From positions 1,364,001-1,428,000 of the forward strand of contig NZ_RJAC01000001.1 of NCBI RefSeq assembly GCF_003999975.1: DNA of 64,000 bases. Reading direction: 5' to 3'. Within the stretch, counting starts at the first letter, position 1. The number at the start of each line of letters is the position of its first letter. The notes beneath the pieces are model-generated. The model worked only from the letters and a program-made list of their open reading frames with translations. It had not been told where the DNA came from and did not search any database. The position numbers were made by a program, and so were the translations under genes. This document shows, in pieces, positions 54,671 to 63,477 of this stretch. The DNA comes from Actinoplanes solisilvae. GTDB taxonomy: Bacteria > Actinomycetota > Actinomycetes > Mycobacteriales > Micromonosporaceae.

Positions 54671-55126
54671 TCACCCCCAATTCATGGTCAACGCGACTCT
54701 CGCCTCGAGTTCGAGCAGCTTGCGTTTGCGGTCGAGGCCGCCGCCGAAGCCGACCATCTTGCCGCCGGCGCCGACGACGCGATGACAGGGGACGATCACC
54801 GGGATCGGGTTGTGGTTGCAGGCCGTGCCCACGGCGCGAGCGGCACCCGGGTCGCCGAGAGCCGTCGCGATCGCACCGTAGGTCATCATCTCGCCGTACG
54901 GAATCTGGGCGATCTCGCCCCAGACGGCGCGCTCGAACTCGGAACCGCCCGGCATCTCGAACGGCACCGTGAAGTCGGTCAGCTCGCCGGCGAAGTAGGC
55001 CTCGAGCTGCGTGACCGCCGGATGCGAGCCGGACGGCCCCGGCCGGGCCGCGAAGCGCACGCCCACGACGGTGTCATCGGAGACGGCCACTCCGAGCGGC
55101 CCGATGGGCGATTCGACGACGAACAT
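54671..55126 (-). CDS. ogt: Methylated-DNA-protein-cysteine methyltransferase
   Basis: This 151-aa suicide repair protein removes O6-methyl from guanine. It has 'EFERAVWGEIAQIPYGEMMT', 'YGAIATALGDPGAARAVGTA', 'NHNPIPVIVPCHRVVGAGGK' with the acceptor cysteine (about residue 113), and 'GFGGGLDRKRKLLELE'. Length fits single-domain Ogt. The ATG at 55126 begins the conserved sequence. It is divergent from the SigE-like gene. Confidence 0.93.
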   Translation of the reverse strand: MFVVESPIGPLGVAVSDDTVVGVRFAARPGPSGSHPAVTQLEAYFAGELTDFTVPFEMPGGSEFERAVWGEIAQIPYGEMMTYGAIATALGDPGAARAVGTACNHNPIPVIVPCHRVVGAGGKMVGFGGGLDRKRKLLELEARVALTMNWG

Positions 55127-55216
55127 GGCACCGATTCTGCTCCGCGGGTACGACAAGTTCGAAAATCCGTGCAAGGTTCTCCGGCCCTCGAGCGTCCTAC
55201 CGAGCGGAGGTGACGG

Positions 55217-55720
55217 GTGAAACAGTCGCTCGAAGCGGAGTTCACCGCGTTCGTCGCGGAGCGGGGTCCGGTGCTGCTGCGCATAGCGCACGCGCTCACC
55301 GGCGAGCCGCGCGCCGCGGAAGACCTGGTGCAGGGCGCGCTGGCCAAGGCGTACGCCCGCTGGCCGCGCATTCACGGCGACGCCGAGGCCTACGTACGCC
55401 GCATCCTCTACAACGACCGGACCTCCGGCTGGCGCCGTGCTGCCCGGCAGCGTGAGGTTCCAATGTCCGAAGTGCCCGATGTTCCGGGCCACGAGCACGA
55501 CGTCGCTGAACGGCTCGCCCTGCGCGAGGCCCTGCTCACGCTGCCCGATCGGCAGCGCGCGGTGCTGGTGCTCCGCTATCTCGAGGACCGCACGGTCGAC
55601 GAGACCGCCGAGGTGCTGGGCTGCCGCCCCGGCACCGTGGCCAGTCAGTCCTACCGCGCGCTGGCCAAGCTTCGTGAGCGGATCGGCGACAACGCCTGGT
55701 CGATGGAGGGATCCCGATGA
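55217..55720 (+). CDS. SigE-family (SigE50-type) RNA polymerase sigma factor
   Basis: This 167-aa ECF sigma factor has region 2 at about 5-70 ('FTAFVAERGPVLLRIAHALT', 'AEDLVQGALAKAYARWPRI') and region 4 at about 105-155 ('ALLTLPDRQRAVLVLRYLED', 'DETAEVLGCRPGTVASQSYR'). The group is common in Actinobacteria and usually lacks a classic zinc anti-sigma. GGAGGTGA lies 5 nt before GTG 55217. Its stop overlaps the start of a membrane beta-propeller gene (ATGA), which is the likely partner. Confidence 0.92.
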   Translation: MKQSLEAEFTAFVAERGPVLLRIAHALTGEPRAAEDLVQGALAKAYARWPRIHGDAEAYVRRILYNDRTSGWRRAARQREVPMSEVPDVPGHEHDVAERLALREALLTLPDRQRAVLVLRYLEDRTVDETAEVLGCRPGTVASQSYRALAKLRERIGDNAWSMEGSR

Positions 55721-56826
55721 ATCTGGAGCAGAAGGTGCGGACCGCCGTCCACGACCTCGCCAACGACGTCCCTTTCCCCTCCGATCTCGCCGAGGTCGCC
55801 CGCAAGCGGGGCCGCCGGGTCCGCCGGCGCCGGCAGACCGGCCTGGCCGCCACGGGGCTGGTTCTGGTCGCGGTGGCCGCCGTGCCGTTCGCCCTGCCCG
55901 AGGCGCATCGTGACCAGCCTCACCCCGCCGCGACGACCGAGGCCCCCGTACGCCGGACGACGGCCGCGCCGGTCTGGGGCAAGACGCCGCTGAAGCTGCC
56001 CGGCGACGTCATCGTGACCGCAGTCACTCGCAATGACGTCGGCCGCGATGGTCCGGCGGGAAAGACGCTCGCGACCGGCAACGTGGTTCTCGATCGCGCG
56101 AGCGGTCGCTACGTCGCCCTCGGGGGCGACTACTACACGGTCTGGGGTGCTCCGAAAACGCACCGCGGCGTGGTCAGCGGCGATCGCGGCCTCGGCATCG
56201 TCCGGAACAACGGCAGGATCGCCTGGGCGAAGGTGTCGTACATCCTGGAACCGCAGTGGTCACCCGACGGCACTCGCCTGCTCGCGACCACGCTGAACGG
56301 CTACTCCGTGATCGACGCCGCGACCGGCAAGGTGCACCGCGAGAACACGTCCGAGGTGATGGACGTCTGCCCCGACGAGTGCTTCTTCACCTGGCTGCCC
56401 GACGGCCGCCGGGTCGCCCTCGCCCAGCGCGACCCGGACGTCCCCCAGAACGAGGAGGTGGCCGACACGATCAAGAAGGTCGCCATCCTCGACGTCAACA
56501 GCGGGAAACTGCTGACCACCCTGCCGGTCCGTGGGGTGCCGTCCGGCCAGGATGCCTGGTCACCGGACGGTACGAAGGTACTGGTGCGAGGCCCCGGTCT
56601 GGGCCGTGGCGGCGGTCAGCGGATCGTCCGGGCCGCCGACGGCAAGGTCCTCGGTTCCGTCCCGGATCCGATCGCCCATTTCCTGCCGAACGGGAAGGTC
56701 CTCGGCCTGTCCACCGGCGACGACGACGCCCTGGCCCGTCTCTACGACACCGGCGGACGGTTGCTCGAGGAGATGACCTTGCCGCCGAGCCTGCTCGCCC
56801 GGCAGATCAGCATCGGTACCCCTTAG
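55717..56826 (+). CDS. Membrane-anchored beta-propeller protein, probable sigma partner
   Basis: The 369-aa protein has a short cytosolic N-terminus (1-40, 'LEQKVRTAVHDLANDVPFPS'), one membrane helix (about 41-60, 'TGLAATGLVLVAVAAVPFAL') and an extracytoplasmic TolB/WD40-like propeller (about 90-369) with repeats such as 'PQWSPDGTRLLATTLNG' and 'AWSPDGTKVLVRGPG'. Start overlaps the sigma gene by 4 nt. This layout fits an anti-sigma or signal sensor acting on the upstream sigma factor, inferred from position. It ends 4 nt inside the cca stop. Confidence 0.7.
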   Translation: MNLEQKVRTAVHDLANDVPFPSDLAEVARKRGRRVRRRRQTGLAATGLVLVAVAAVPFALPEAHRDQPHPAATTEAPVRRTTAAPVWGKTPLKLPGDVIVTAVTRNDVGRDGPAGKTLATGNVVLDRASGRYVALGGDYYTVWGAPKTHRGVVSGDRGLGIVRNNGRIAWAKVSYILEPQWSPDGTRLLATTLNGYSVIDAATGKVHRENTSEVMDVCPDECFFTWLPDGRRVALAQRDPDVPQNEEVADTIKKVAILDVNSGKLLTTLPVRGVPSGQDAWSPDGTKVLVRGPGLGRGGGQRIVRAADGKVLGSVPDPIAHFLPNGKVLGLSTGDDDALARLYDTGGRLLEEMTLPPSLLARQISIGTP

Positions 56827-58253
56827 GAGAGGTGACCGTTGTCGCGGGCCCACTTGAAGAGCTCGGCCTCGGCCTCGTCGCGGTCGAGCGGGCCCCGGTC
56901 GAGGCGCAGCTCCTTGAGGAAGCGCCAGGCCTGGCCCACGACCGGGCCGGGCGGCACGCCGAGCAGCTCCATGATCGCGTTGCCGTCGAGGTCGGGACGC
57001 ACCCGGGCCAGGTCTTCCTCGGCGGCGAGCCGAGAGATCCGCTCCTCCAGCGCGTCGTAGTCGGCCGCCAGGTTGGCTGCCTTGCGCTTGTTACGGGTCG
57101 TCACGTCCGAGCGGGTGAGCTTGTGCAGCCGGTCGAGCAGCGGGCCGGCGTCGGTCACGTAGCGGCGCACCGCCGAGTCGGTCCACTCCCCTCGGCCGTA
57201 CCCATAGAACCTGAGGTGCAGGCCGACCAGCTCGACGACCTCGGAGGTGACGTCCTTGGGGTATTTCATGGCCTTCATGCGGTGCTTGGTCAGGCGGGCG
57301 CCGACCACCTCGTGGTGGTGGAAGCTGACCCGGCCGTCGCGCCCGACCGCCTTGGTGGCCGGCTTGCCGATGTCGTGCATCAGCGCCGCCATGCGCAGCA
57401 CGAAGTCGGGGCCGCCGTCGCCCTCGAGGCGCATCGCGTTCTGCACGACGATCAGGGTGTGCTCGTAGACGTCCTTGTGCTGGGCGTGCTCGTCGATCTC
57501 GAGCTTGAGCCCGGAGATCTCGGGGATGAACTGGTCGGCCAGGCCGGTGTCGACCAGCAGGCGCAGCCCGGCGATCGGATCGGCGCTGATCATCAGCTTG
57601 GTGAACTCGTCCCGAATCCGTTCTGCGGTGATTCGTTGCAGATCGAGAGCCATGTCGCGCATGGCCGAGATGACCGCCGGTTCCACAGTGAACTGCAGCT
57701 TCGCCGCGAACCGCGCGGCCCGCAGCATCCGAAGTGGATCATCACCGAAGGACTGCTCAGGCGACGCGGGCGTACGGATGATCTTGGCTCCGAGATCGTC
57801 CAGACCCCCGTACGGGTCGGTGAAGACGTGCCCGGGCAGCGACACCGCCATCGCGTTGATGGTGAAGTCGCGACGCTCCAGGTCGTCGAGCAGTGACGTG
57901 CCGTATTGGACGACGGGGTTGCGGGTCACACCGTCGTACGCCTCGGCGCGGAACGTGGTGATCTCGAGCCGCAGCCCGTTCTTCTGCAGACCGATCGTGC
58001 CGAACTCGCGACCGGTCTCCCAGATCGCGTCGGCCCAGCCCTGCACGATGGCGAGGGTCTGCTCGGGGAGCGCGTCGGTGCAGAAGTCGAGATCGTCGCC
58101 GAGGCTGCCGAGCAGCGCGTCACGCACCGAACCGCCGACCAGGTGCAACTCATGGCCGGCCGCGCCGAACCGGCGCCCCAGCTCGTCGGCGACGGGAGAG
58201 ACCCTCAGCAATTCGGCGACCGCATTCCGCTGGGCGGTGTTCAACACAGACAT
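56823..58253 (-). CDS. cca: CCA tRNA nucleotidyltransferase
   Basis: This 476-aa enzyme adds or repairs the 3' CCA end of tRNAs (PcnA/Rv3907c-type). The head domain has 'HLVGGSVRDALLGSLGDDLD' (about 36-55) with the catalytic aspartates and 'LLDDLERRDFTINAMAVSL' (about 120-138), then 'GDDPLRMLRAARFAAKLQF'. An HD domain ('LRMAALMHDIGKPATKAVG', about 284-302) follows and may act as a phosphohydrolase. The ATG at 58253 is only 3 nt from the divergent ATG at 58257, so the two promoters overlap the other gene's coding start. Confidence 0.93.
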   Translation of the reverse strand: MSVLNTAQRNAVAELLRVSPVADELGRRFGAAGHELHLVGGSVRDALLGSLGDDLDFCTDALPEQTLAIVQGWADAIWETGREFGTIGLQKNGLRLEITTFRAEAYDGVTRNPVVQYGTSLLDDLERRDFTINAMAVSLPGHVFTDPYGGLDDLGAKIIRTPASPEQSFGDDPLRMLRAARFAAKLQFTVEPAVISAMRDMALDLQRITAERIRDEFTKLMISADPIAGLRLLVDTGLADQFIPEISGLKLEIDEHAQHKDVYEHTLIVVQNAMRLEGDGGPDFVLRMAALMHDIGKPATKAVGRDGRVSFHHHEVVGARLTKHRMKAMKYPKDVTSEVVELVGLHLRFYGYGRGEWTDSAVRRYVTDAGPLLDRLHKLTRSDVTTRNKRKAANLAADYDALEERISRLAAEEDLARVRPDLDGNAIMELLGVPPGPVVGQAWRFLKELRLDRGPLDRDEAEAELFKWARDNGHLS

Positions 58254-58256
58254 GGG

Positions 58257-59225
58257 ATGACCAGGGTATCGAACGGCCGGTCGGTGGGGCCGTGGTGGGC
58301 GGCACTGGAGCGCAGCGGGCAGGATTGGCGGGTGCCCGTTCCCTCGGAGCTGCTCCGCCTGACCGAAGATCCCCGCTTCTGGGCGGGCGAGAGCGACGAC
58401 CAATCCCCCGCGCTGCGGGTGACCTTCCCGGTCACCGGCGGCTATGCCCTCGTGCTCGACCTGACCGGCGGCGAGCGCACGCTCGGCCTGCGCGGCCCGG
58501 CCTCCAGCGAGCCGATCCAGCTCGGCTGGGCGCCCGCGGGCGAGGCCTTCCCGGCCGCGCTGCGCTGGTGGGAGCTCGACCTGTTCGCCCGGGTGATCGC
58601 CTGGGAAGATCCGACGCTGCCCCATCCAGGCCTGGTCGTCGCGCTGCTCGCACCGTTCGCGCCGGCCACGCCCGACGACGACGAGTCCGTGATCGCGGCC
58701 GTGCGCGAGGCGGCGTACCGGTCTCTGCGCCGTGACGTGCCGCCCGCCGAGCCGACCGGTCCCGAGCAGGCGCCCCTGCCGCTGTTCATCAGCGACGACT
58801 GGTGGCCCGCCCCTCCGTCGGCGTCGCCTCAGGTGCTCGACGAGGCTTCGATCGCCGAGCTCAGCCGTCCCGAAGAAGCCTTCCGAGACGTACGGGCCGG
58901 GTCGCGGTTCCCGCGCGAACTGCTCGCCGACCTCGTGCGGCAGGCGACCACGCACCTCGAACTGGTCGCGCGCGAGCGGTGGTACGACGAGACCAGGTCG
59001 CTCGCCCGGCACATCCTGGACACAGGTGATCTTCGGCCCATTCCGGCGCTGCTCGGTGCGCTCACCGAGGCCGGCTGCGATCATCCGACCGTGCTGGACG
59101 CGCTGAGCGAACCGTTGGTCCCCGCCGAGGCGTGCTGGATGGTGGAGACACTGACGGGCGCCCGACCGGGCACACTCACCTCTATGGTGACTGGAGTTCC
59201 GCACGACTCCCGGGAGGATCGGTGA
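58257..59225 (+). CDS. Uncharacterised protein between cca and murJ
   Basis: I do not recognise a family in this 322-aa acidic, soluble protein. It has a strand-rich first half ('ALRVTFPVTGGYALVLDLTG', 'LRWWELDLFARVIAWEDPTL') and a helical second half ('ELLADLVRQATTHLELVARE', 'PIPALLGALTEAGCDHPTVL'). No signal or membrane helix. It overlaps murJ by 4 nt (GTGA), so it is made with MurJ and could help envelope synthesis, an inference from position only. ATG 58257 is uncertain; several later GTG codons are possible. Confidence 0.65.
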   Translation: MTRVSNGRSVGPWWAALERSGQDWRVPVPSELLRLTEDPRFWAGESDDQSPALRVTFPVTGGYALVLDLTGGERTLGLRGPASSEPIQLGWAPAGEAFPAALRWWELDLFARVIAWEDPTLPHPGLVVALLAPFAPATPDDDESVIAAVREAAYRSLRRDVPPAEPTGPEQAPLPLFISDDWWPAPPSASPQVLDEASIAELSRPEEAFRDVRAGSRFPRELLADLVRQATTHLELVARERWYDETRSLARHILDTGDLRPIPALLGALTEAGCDHPTVLDALSEPLVPAEACWMVETLTGARPGTLTSMVTGVPHDSREDR

Positions 59226-60958
59226 ACAGCGGTCTCTACCGCAGCGCGCACGCCACGCCCGACGGCGAGCCACCAAGGGCGGAAGACGGCGTCACGCTGA
59301 TCTCGGTGGACCCGCCGGGCACGGTCCCGCCCGGCGACCCGTCGGCCGACGGCGGAAGCACCGCCGGCAACAGCGCGATCATGGCGCTGGGCAGCCTGGT
59401 CAGCCGCATCATCGGCTTCGTCCGCAACGCGCTGATCGGCATCACGCTCGGCGCCGGCATCGGCGACGCCTACACCAGCGCGCAGTTCCTGCCCGGTCAG
59501 ATCTACGAGCTCCTGCTCGGCGGCATCCTCTCCAGCGTGCTGATCCCGCTGCTGGTGCGGCGGCGCAAGGCCGACCCCGACGGCGGCGAGGACTACACCC
59601 GCAAGCTGCTGACCTTTGCTTTCGTGTCGCTCGGCGTCGCGACCGCCCTGGTGGTGCTCGCGGCCCCGTTGATCACGGCGATTCAGGCCGGCGACGAGAA
59701 CACCAAGGCCTACAAAGATCTCGTCACCAGCTTCGCGTGGCTGATTCTCCCGATCATCTTCTTCACCGGCGTGTCGGCGCTGATCGGCGCGGTGCTCAAC
59801 GTGCGCGGTCATTTCGCCGCGCCGACCTGGGCGCCGATCCTCAACAACCTCGTGGTCATCGCCGTCTGTGGCGTCTTCATCGCCGTCTTCGGGACGACGG
59901 ACGGCCTGAAGCCCGAAGACATGACTCCGGGGCGCATCGGGCTGATCGCCGGCGGCACCCTGCTCGGCATGGTCGCGCAGGCCATCGGTCTGCTCCCAGC
60001 GCTGCGCAAGGTCGGGTTCCGGTGGAAGTGGCGCTGGGACCCCCGCGGCCTGGGCATGGGCGAGATCGGGCGGCTGGCCGGCTGGATGCTCTGCTACGTG
60101 GCCGCCAACCAACTCGCGGTCTTCGTCGTCGTGCGCATCCTCAACCGGGTCGCCGGGAAGGACAGCGCCAGCGTCCTGGCCTTCAACAACGTATTCCTGC
60201 TGACGATGATGGCGCACGGCATCATCGGCGTCTCGGTGATGACCGCGCTACTGCCCAAGATGAGCGCGGCCGCCGCCGAGGGCCGGTTCGCCGAGGTCAG
60301 CGCCGACCTGAGCCGCGGCATCCGGCTGGTGTCGGCGGCGCTGGCCCCGATCGCGGTCGTCTACGGCGTGCTGGCCGCGCCCATCGCGGTGACGCTCTTC
60401 CAGGGCGGCGCCTTCAAGAACAGCGACGCGCTCGCCACCGGCCAGGTGCTCTCGGTCGCCGCCTTCGCGGTGCTGCCGCTGTCGATCAGCTACCTGTGCA
60501 CCTACACCTTCTATTCTCTGCAGGGCAACAAGACGGCGGCGCTGATCAACCTGCCCGTGGTCGCTATCCGCATCGGTGCCTACGTGGTGCTGGCGGCCGT
60601 TCTCGACGCGTCGCTGTCCGCGGCCGGCATGACCGCGGGCAACGCCATCTCGTACGTGGCCTCGGCGTTGATCTCTTTGGCGGTGCTCCGTCGCCAGATC
60701 GGGCGGCTCAACCTGGGCTCGGTCGGGGTGTCGCTCGTCAAGGTGCTGGTCGCGGCCGCGATCGCCGCCGCGCTCGGCTTGCTGGTGGTGCACTTCCTGC
60801 CCGGCGCCGGCTCGCCCTCGGGCCGCGGCGAGGCGCTGATCCAGATCTTTGTCGGCGGCGCGGTAATTCTGCTGGCCTACCTGGGCGCCGCTCTCGCGCT
60901 CCGCATCGGCGAGGTCACCCAGGTGATCGGCATGGTGCGTCGCAAACTCGGCCGCTGA
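59222..60958 (+). CDS. murJ: Lipid II flippase MurJ (MviN)
   Basis: MurJ moves lipid II across the membrane for peptidoglycan synthesis. The 578-aa protein has a 50-residue cytosolic head and about 14 membrane helices, with 'SLVSRIIGFVRNALIGITLG', 'SAQFLPGQIYELLLGGILSS', 'GHFAAPTWAPILNNLVVIAV', 'AHGIIGVSVMTALLPKMSAA' and 'SISYLCTYTFYSLQGNKTAA', matching the MviN family. Unlike the mycobacterial Rv3910, the kinase-like part is a separate gene here. GTG 59222 has GGGAGG upstream. Confidence 0.95.
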   Translation: MNSGLYRSAHATPDGEPPRAEDGVTLISVDPPGTVPPGDPSADGGSTAGNSAIMALGSLVSRIIGFVRNALIGITLGAGIGDAYTSAQFLPGQIYELLLGGILSSVLIPLLVRRRKADPDGGEDYTRKLLTFAFVSLGVATALVVLAAPLITAIQAGDENTKAYKDLVTSFAWLILPIIFFTGVSALIGAVLNVRGHFAAPTWAPILNNLVVIAVCGVFIAVFGTTDGLKPEDMTPGRIGLIAGGTLLGMVAQAIGLLPALRKVGFRWKWRWDPRGLGMGEIGRLAGWMLCYVAANQLAVFVVVRILNRVAGKDSASVLAFNNVFLLTMMAHGIIGVSVMTALLPKMSAAAAEGRFAEVSADLSRGIRLVSAALAPIAVVYGVLAAPIAVTLFQGGAFKNSDALATGQVLSVAAFAVLPLSISYLCTYTFYSLQGNKTAALINLPVVAIRIGAYVVLAAVLDASLSAAGMTAGNAISYVASALISLAVLRRQIGRLNLGSVGVSLVKVLVAAAIAAALGLLVVHFLPGAGSPSGRGEALIQIFVGGAVILLAYLGAALALRIGEVTQVIGMVRRKLGR

Positions 60959-61224
60959 CCAGCGCTTTCTTCTGCCCCGGCAATCACGGGAGCCGCTCGG
61001 GGCAGCGGAGCGCCGGTTGCCGCGCCGGGGGGACGACCTGCCGCGAGATAGCCCCGGGCGGGTATGGTCGGTGTCGGCATGTGCGCTTCGCACGTCGTCA
61101 TGTAGGCCCAGTACGGCTATGCCCCAAATGTCACAGCACCATGTGTCATAGCACCACGATGTTTGCGCCCAGCACGTAATGCACCGAGCACGGGGATTCG
61201 TGCGTGGAGCACCGAGGAGGACTG
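60959..61224 (+). promoter_or_regulatory. murJ-pseudokinase intergenic region with direct repeats
   Basis: This 266-nt gap holds no gene. A 13-bp direct repeat TGTCAYAGCACCA occurs at 61129-61141 and 61144-61156 (15-bp period), placed where an activator or repressor of the pseudokinase gene could bind. GGAGGA lies at the end as its ribosome site. Confidence 0.35.
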
Positions 61225-62754
61225 GTGACCCAGGTCGGCGAAGGCCACGAGACCGCGGCCGATGCGGACGGACCGGTCATGACCTTCGGTGCACCCACCG
61301 CTGGCGAGGTCCTGGCCGAGCGCTACCAGCTCGAGGAACACGTCAACGACGACAGCGCCGGCCGTCAGGTCTGGCGCGGCATCGACGTCATCCTGCGCCG
61401 TCCGGTCGCGGTGGTGCTGCGCTACCCCGGTGGCGACTCGGCCGCCGAGATGCTTCAGGCCGCGGTCGACGCGAGCCGGGTCATCCACCCCAACCTGGTC
61501 GGCGTCTACGACGCGATCGACGAGGGCTCCCGCGCCTACGTGGTGCGCGAGTGGGTCGACGGCGAATCGCTGCGTGACCTCATCGCCTCCGACGGCCCGC
61601 TCAACCCGGGCCGGGCCACCGCCATCGCGCACTCGATCGCCGACGCTCTCACCGCAGTGCACGCCACCGGCATGGTGCACGGCAACGTTCACCCGGGCAC
61701 CACGTTGATCGCCGACGACGGACGAGTCGTGCTGGCCGACGCACGCGCCGACTCGGCCGACGACGTCGAGGGTGACGTCCGGGCCGTCGGTGGCATTCTC
61801 TACTTCGCGCTGACCGGCCACTGGCCGCACGCCGAGGTAGGCTCGTCGGCTCTGCCCGACGCCAACCGCGACGCCGCCGGCCAGCCGGCCGCGCCCCGGC
61901 AGACGCGCGCCGGCATCCCGGCCTATCTCGACGACCTGACGATGGACCTGCTCGACCGCCGGGTCGCCGTGCCCGAGGCCGACGCGCTCACCGCCGAGCT
62001 CGCCCGGCTCGACTCAGCCGAGGAAGACTACGAGGACGTCGGCCCGCTGCGGTTCGCGCAGAGCACGACGACCGAGCCGGTCCGCAGCACCCCCAAGATC
62101 GTTCTGGGCGTCGGCGCGCTGGTCGTCATCGCCGTCATCGGCCTGGTCTTCGGCATTCGCGCGATCACCGGCTCGAGCAGCGACACCCCCACCAACACCA
62201 CCCAGGCCAACACGGGTCAGACCGGTTCGGTCACCGGCGGCAGCCAGCCGCCGCCCGCGGCCACGCCGAAGAAGATCCCGCTGACGGCCAAGATGGTGCG
62301 GGTCGTCGACCCGCCCGACGGCGACCGCACCCAGATCGGCGAGGCGAAATACACGGTCGACAACGACCCCAGCACCGCGTGGAAGACCGAGCACTTCAAC
62401 CAGGCCAACTTCGGCAACCGGAAGAAGGGCATGGGCGTGCTGATCAACCTCGGCACCCCGCGCGGGCTCTCCGAGGTCACGGTCGAGACGTCCAGCCCCG
62501 GCGTGGCGATGGACATTCGCACCGGCCCGGCCGACTTCGGCAACAGTGGGCAGGGCGACAAGAAGATCGTCGACACCTTCAAGAAGCTGGGCGACGGCGA
62601 CACCGAGAAGACGGAAGGCACCCGCGAGGTGTTCTCCGGCTTCGACCCGAACCAGAAATACCAGTACGTGCTGGTCTTCCTCTCTGAGCTGCCGAAGGCC
62701 GACAACGGCCGTTACCAGGTCGACGTGGAAAAGATCGAGGTCACCGGCTACTGA
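61225..62754 (+). CDS. Membrane pseudokinase with discoidin-like extracellular domain
   Basis: This 509-aa protein corresponds to the kinase-like half of mycobacterial MviN (Rv3910). Residues about 25-265 have a Ser/Thr kinase fold ('VLAERYQLEEHVNDDSAGRQ', 'VIHPNLVGVYDAIDEGSRAY'). The catalytic loop reads 'GMVHGNVHPGTTLI' (HRD replaced by HGN) and the DFG place reads 'VLADARAD', so it should be inactive. A membrane helix is at about 292-313. The outside part (about 365-509) has 'EAKYTVDNDPSTAWKTEHFN' and 'GVLINLGTPRGLSEVTVETS', like F5/8-type-C folds. GTG 61225 follows GAGGAGG. Likely regulates MurJ. Confidence 0.85.
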   Translation: MTQVGEGHETAADADGPVMTFGAPTAGEVLAERYQLEEHVNDDSAGRQVWRGIDVILRRPVAVVLRYPGGDSAAEMLQAAVDASRVIHPNLVGVYDAIDEGSRAYVVREWVDGESLRDLIASDGPLNPGRATAIAHSIADALTAVHATGMVHGNVHPGTTLIADDGRVVLADARADSADDVEGDVRAVGGILYFALTGHWPHAEVGSSALPDANRDAAGQPAAPRQTRAGIPAYLDDLTMDLLDRRVAVPEADALTAELARLDSAEEDYEDVGPLRFAQSTTTEPVRSTPKIVLGVGALVVIAVIGLVFGIRAITGSSSDTPTNTTQANTGQTGSVTGGSQPPPAATPKKIPLTAKMVRVVDPPDGDRTQIGEAKYTVDNDPSTAWKTEHFNQANFGNRKKGMGVLINLGTPRGLSEVTVETSSPGVAMDIRTGPADFGNSGQGDKKIVDTFKKLGDGDTEKTEGTREVFSGFDPNQKYQYVLVFLSELPKADNGRYQVDVEKIEVTGY

Positions 62755-62787
62755 GCGTCGGTTACCCCGCCGATCGACCGTTCCGGT

Positions 62788-62800
62788 TAGATTGCACGCG
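62788..62800 (+). promoter_or_regulatory. Leaderless promoter of sigM (-10 TAGATT)
   Basis: TAGATT at 62788-62793 is followed by 6 nt and the GTG at 62800. There is no Shine-Dalgarno site. Confidence 0.5.
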
Positions 62801-63477
62801 TGACTTCCGGGGACGCCACGTCGAGCGATGCCGACCTTCTGCGTGCCCACGTCGACGGTGACCGCGACGCGTTCGGCGAGCTGGTGCGCCGGCATCGTGA
62901 TCGGCTGTGGGCCGTCGCGTTGCGCACGATCGGCGACCGTGAGGAGGCCGCCGACGCCGTGCAGGACGCGCTGCTGTCGGCGCATCGCAACGCCGCCCGG
63001 TTCCGCGGTGACTCGGCCGTCACGACCTGGCTGCACCGCATCGTCGTGAACGCGTGCCTCGACCGGATCCGCCGGCGTCAGGCCCACCCGACCGTGCCGC
63101 TGCCCGATGGCAGCCGCTCGGACGATCGACCGTCCGGTGTGGAACCGGCCGCGCCCGTCACCGATCATGAGACCGCGCTGCTGGTACGCCAGGCGCTGGC
63201 CGATCTGCCGGCTGATCAGCGGGCGGCGATCGTACTGGTCGATGTGCAGGGCTACCCGGTCGCCGAGGCGGCCGAGATCCTCGAGGTGGCGGTCGGCACG
63301 ATCAAGAGCAGGTGTGCGCGGGGCCGGGCCAGAATGGCGCTGGCGCTGGGCGAGCTGCGGGGGAGAGACACCGGTCACCCGCCCGCGGGGAACCAGGACG
63401 CCGCCGAAACCGTCCCATCCGGACCGGGGGCGGCGCAGCCGCGAACCGGTGGGCACGACGGAAGGGACCAGAGGTGA
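62800..63477 (+). CDS. sigM: ECF sigma factor SigM
   Basis: This 225-aa group IV sigma factor has region 2 (about 12-80, 'LRAHVDGDRDAFGELVRRHR', 'EEAADAVQDALLSAHRNAAR', 'AVTTWLHRIVVNACLDRIRR') and region 4 (about 130-180, 'ALADLPADQRAAIVLVDVQG', 'VAEAAEILEVAVGTIKSRCA'). It ends in a Gly/Pro-rich tail. The order murJ-pseudokinase-sigM-anti-sigma matches Rv3910-Rv3912. The stop overlaps the next start (GTGA), so sigma and anti-sigma are translated together. Confidence 0.94.
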   Translation: MTSGDATSSDADLLRAHVDGDRDAFGELVRRHRDRLWAVALRTIGDREEAADAVQDALLSAHRNAARFRGDSAVTTWLHRIVVNACLDRIRRRQAHPTVPLPDGSRSDDRPSGVEPAAPVTDHETALLVRQALADLPADQRAAIVLVDVQGYPVAEAAEILEVAVGTIKSRCARGRARMALALGELRGRDTGHPPAGNQDAAETVPSGPGAAQPRTGGHDGRDQR

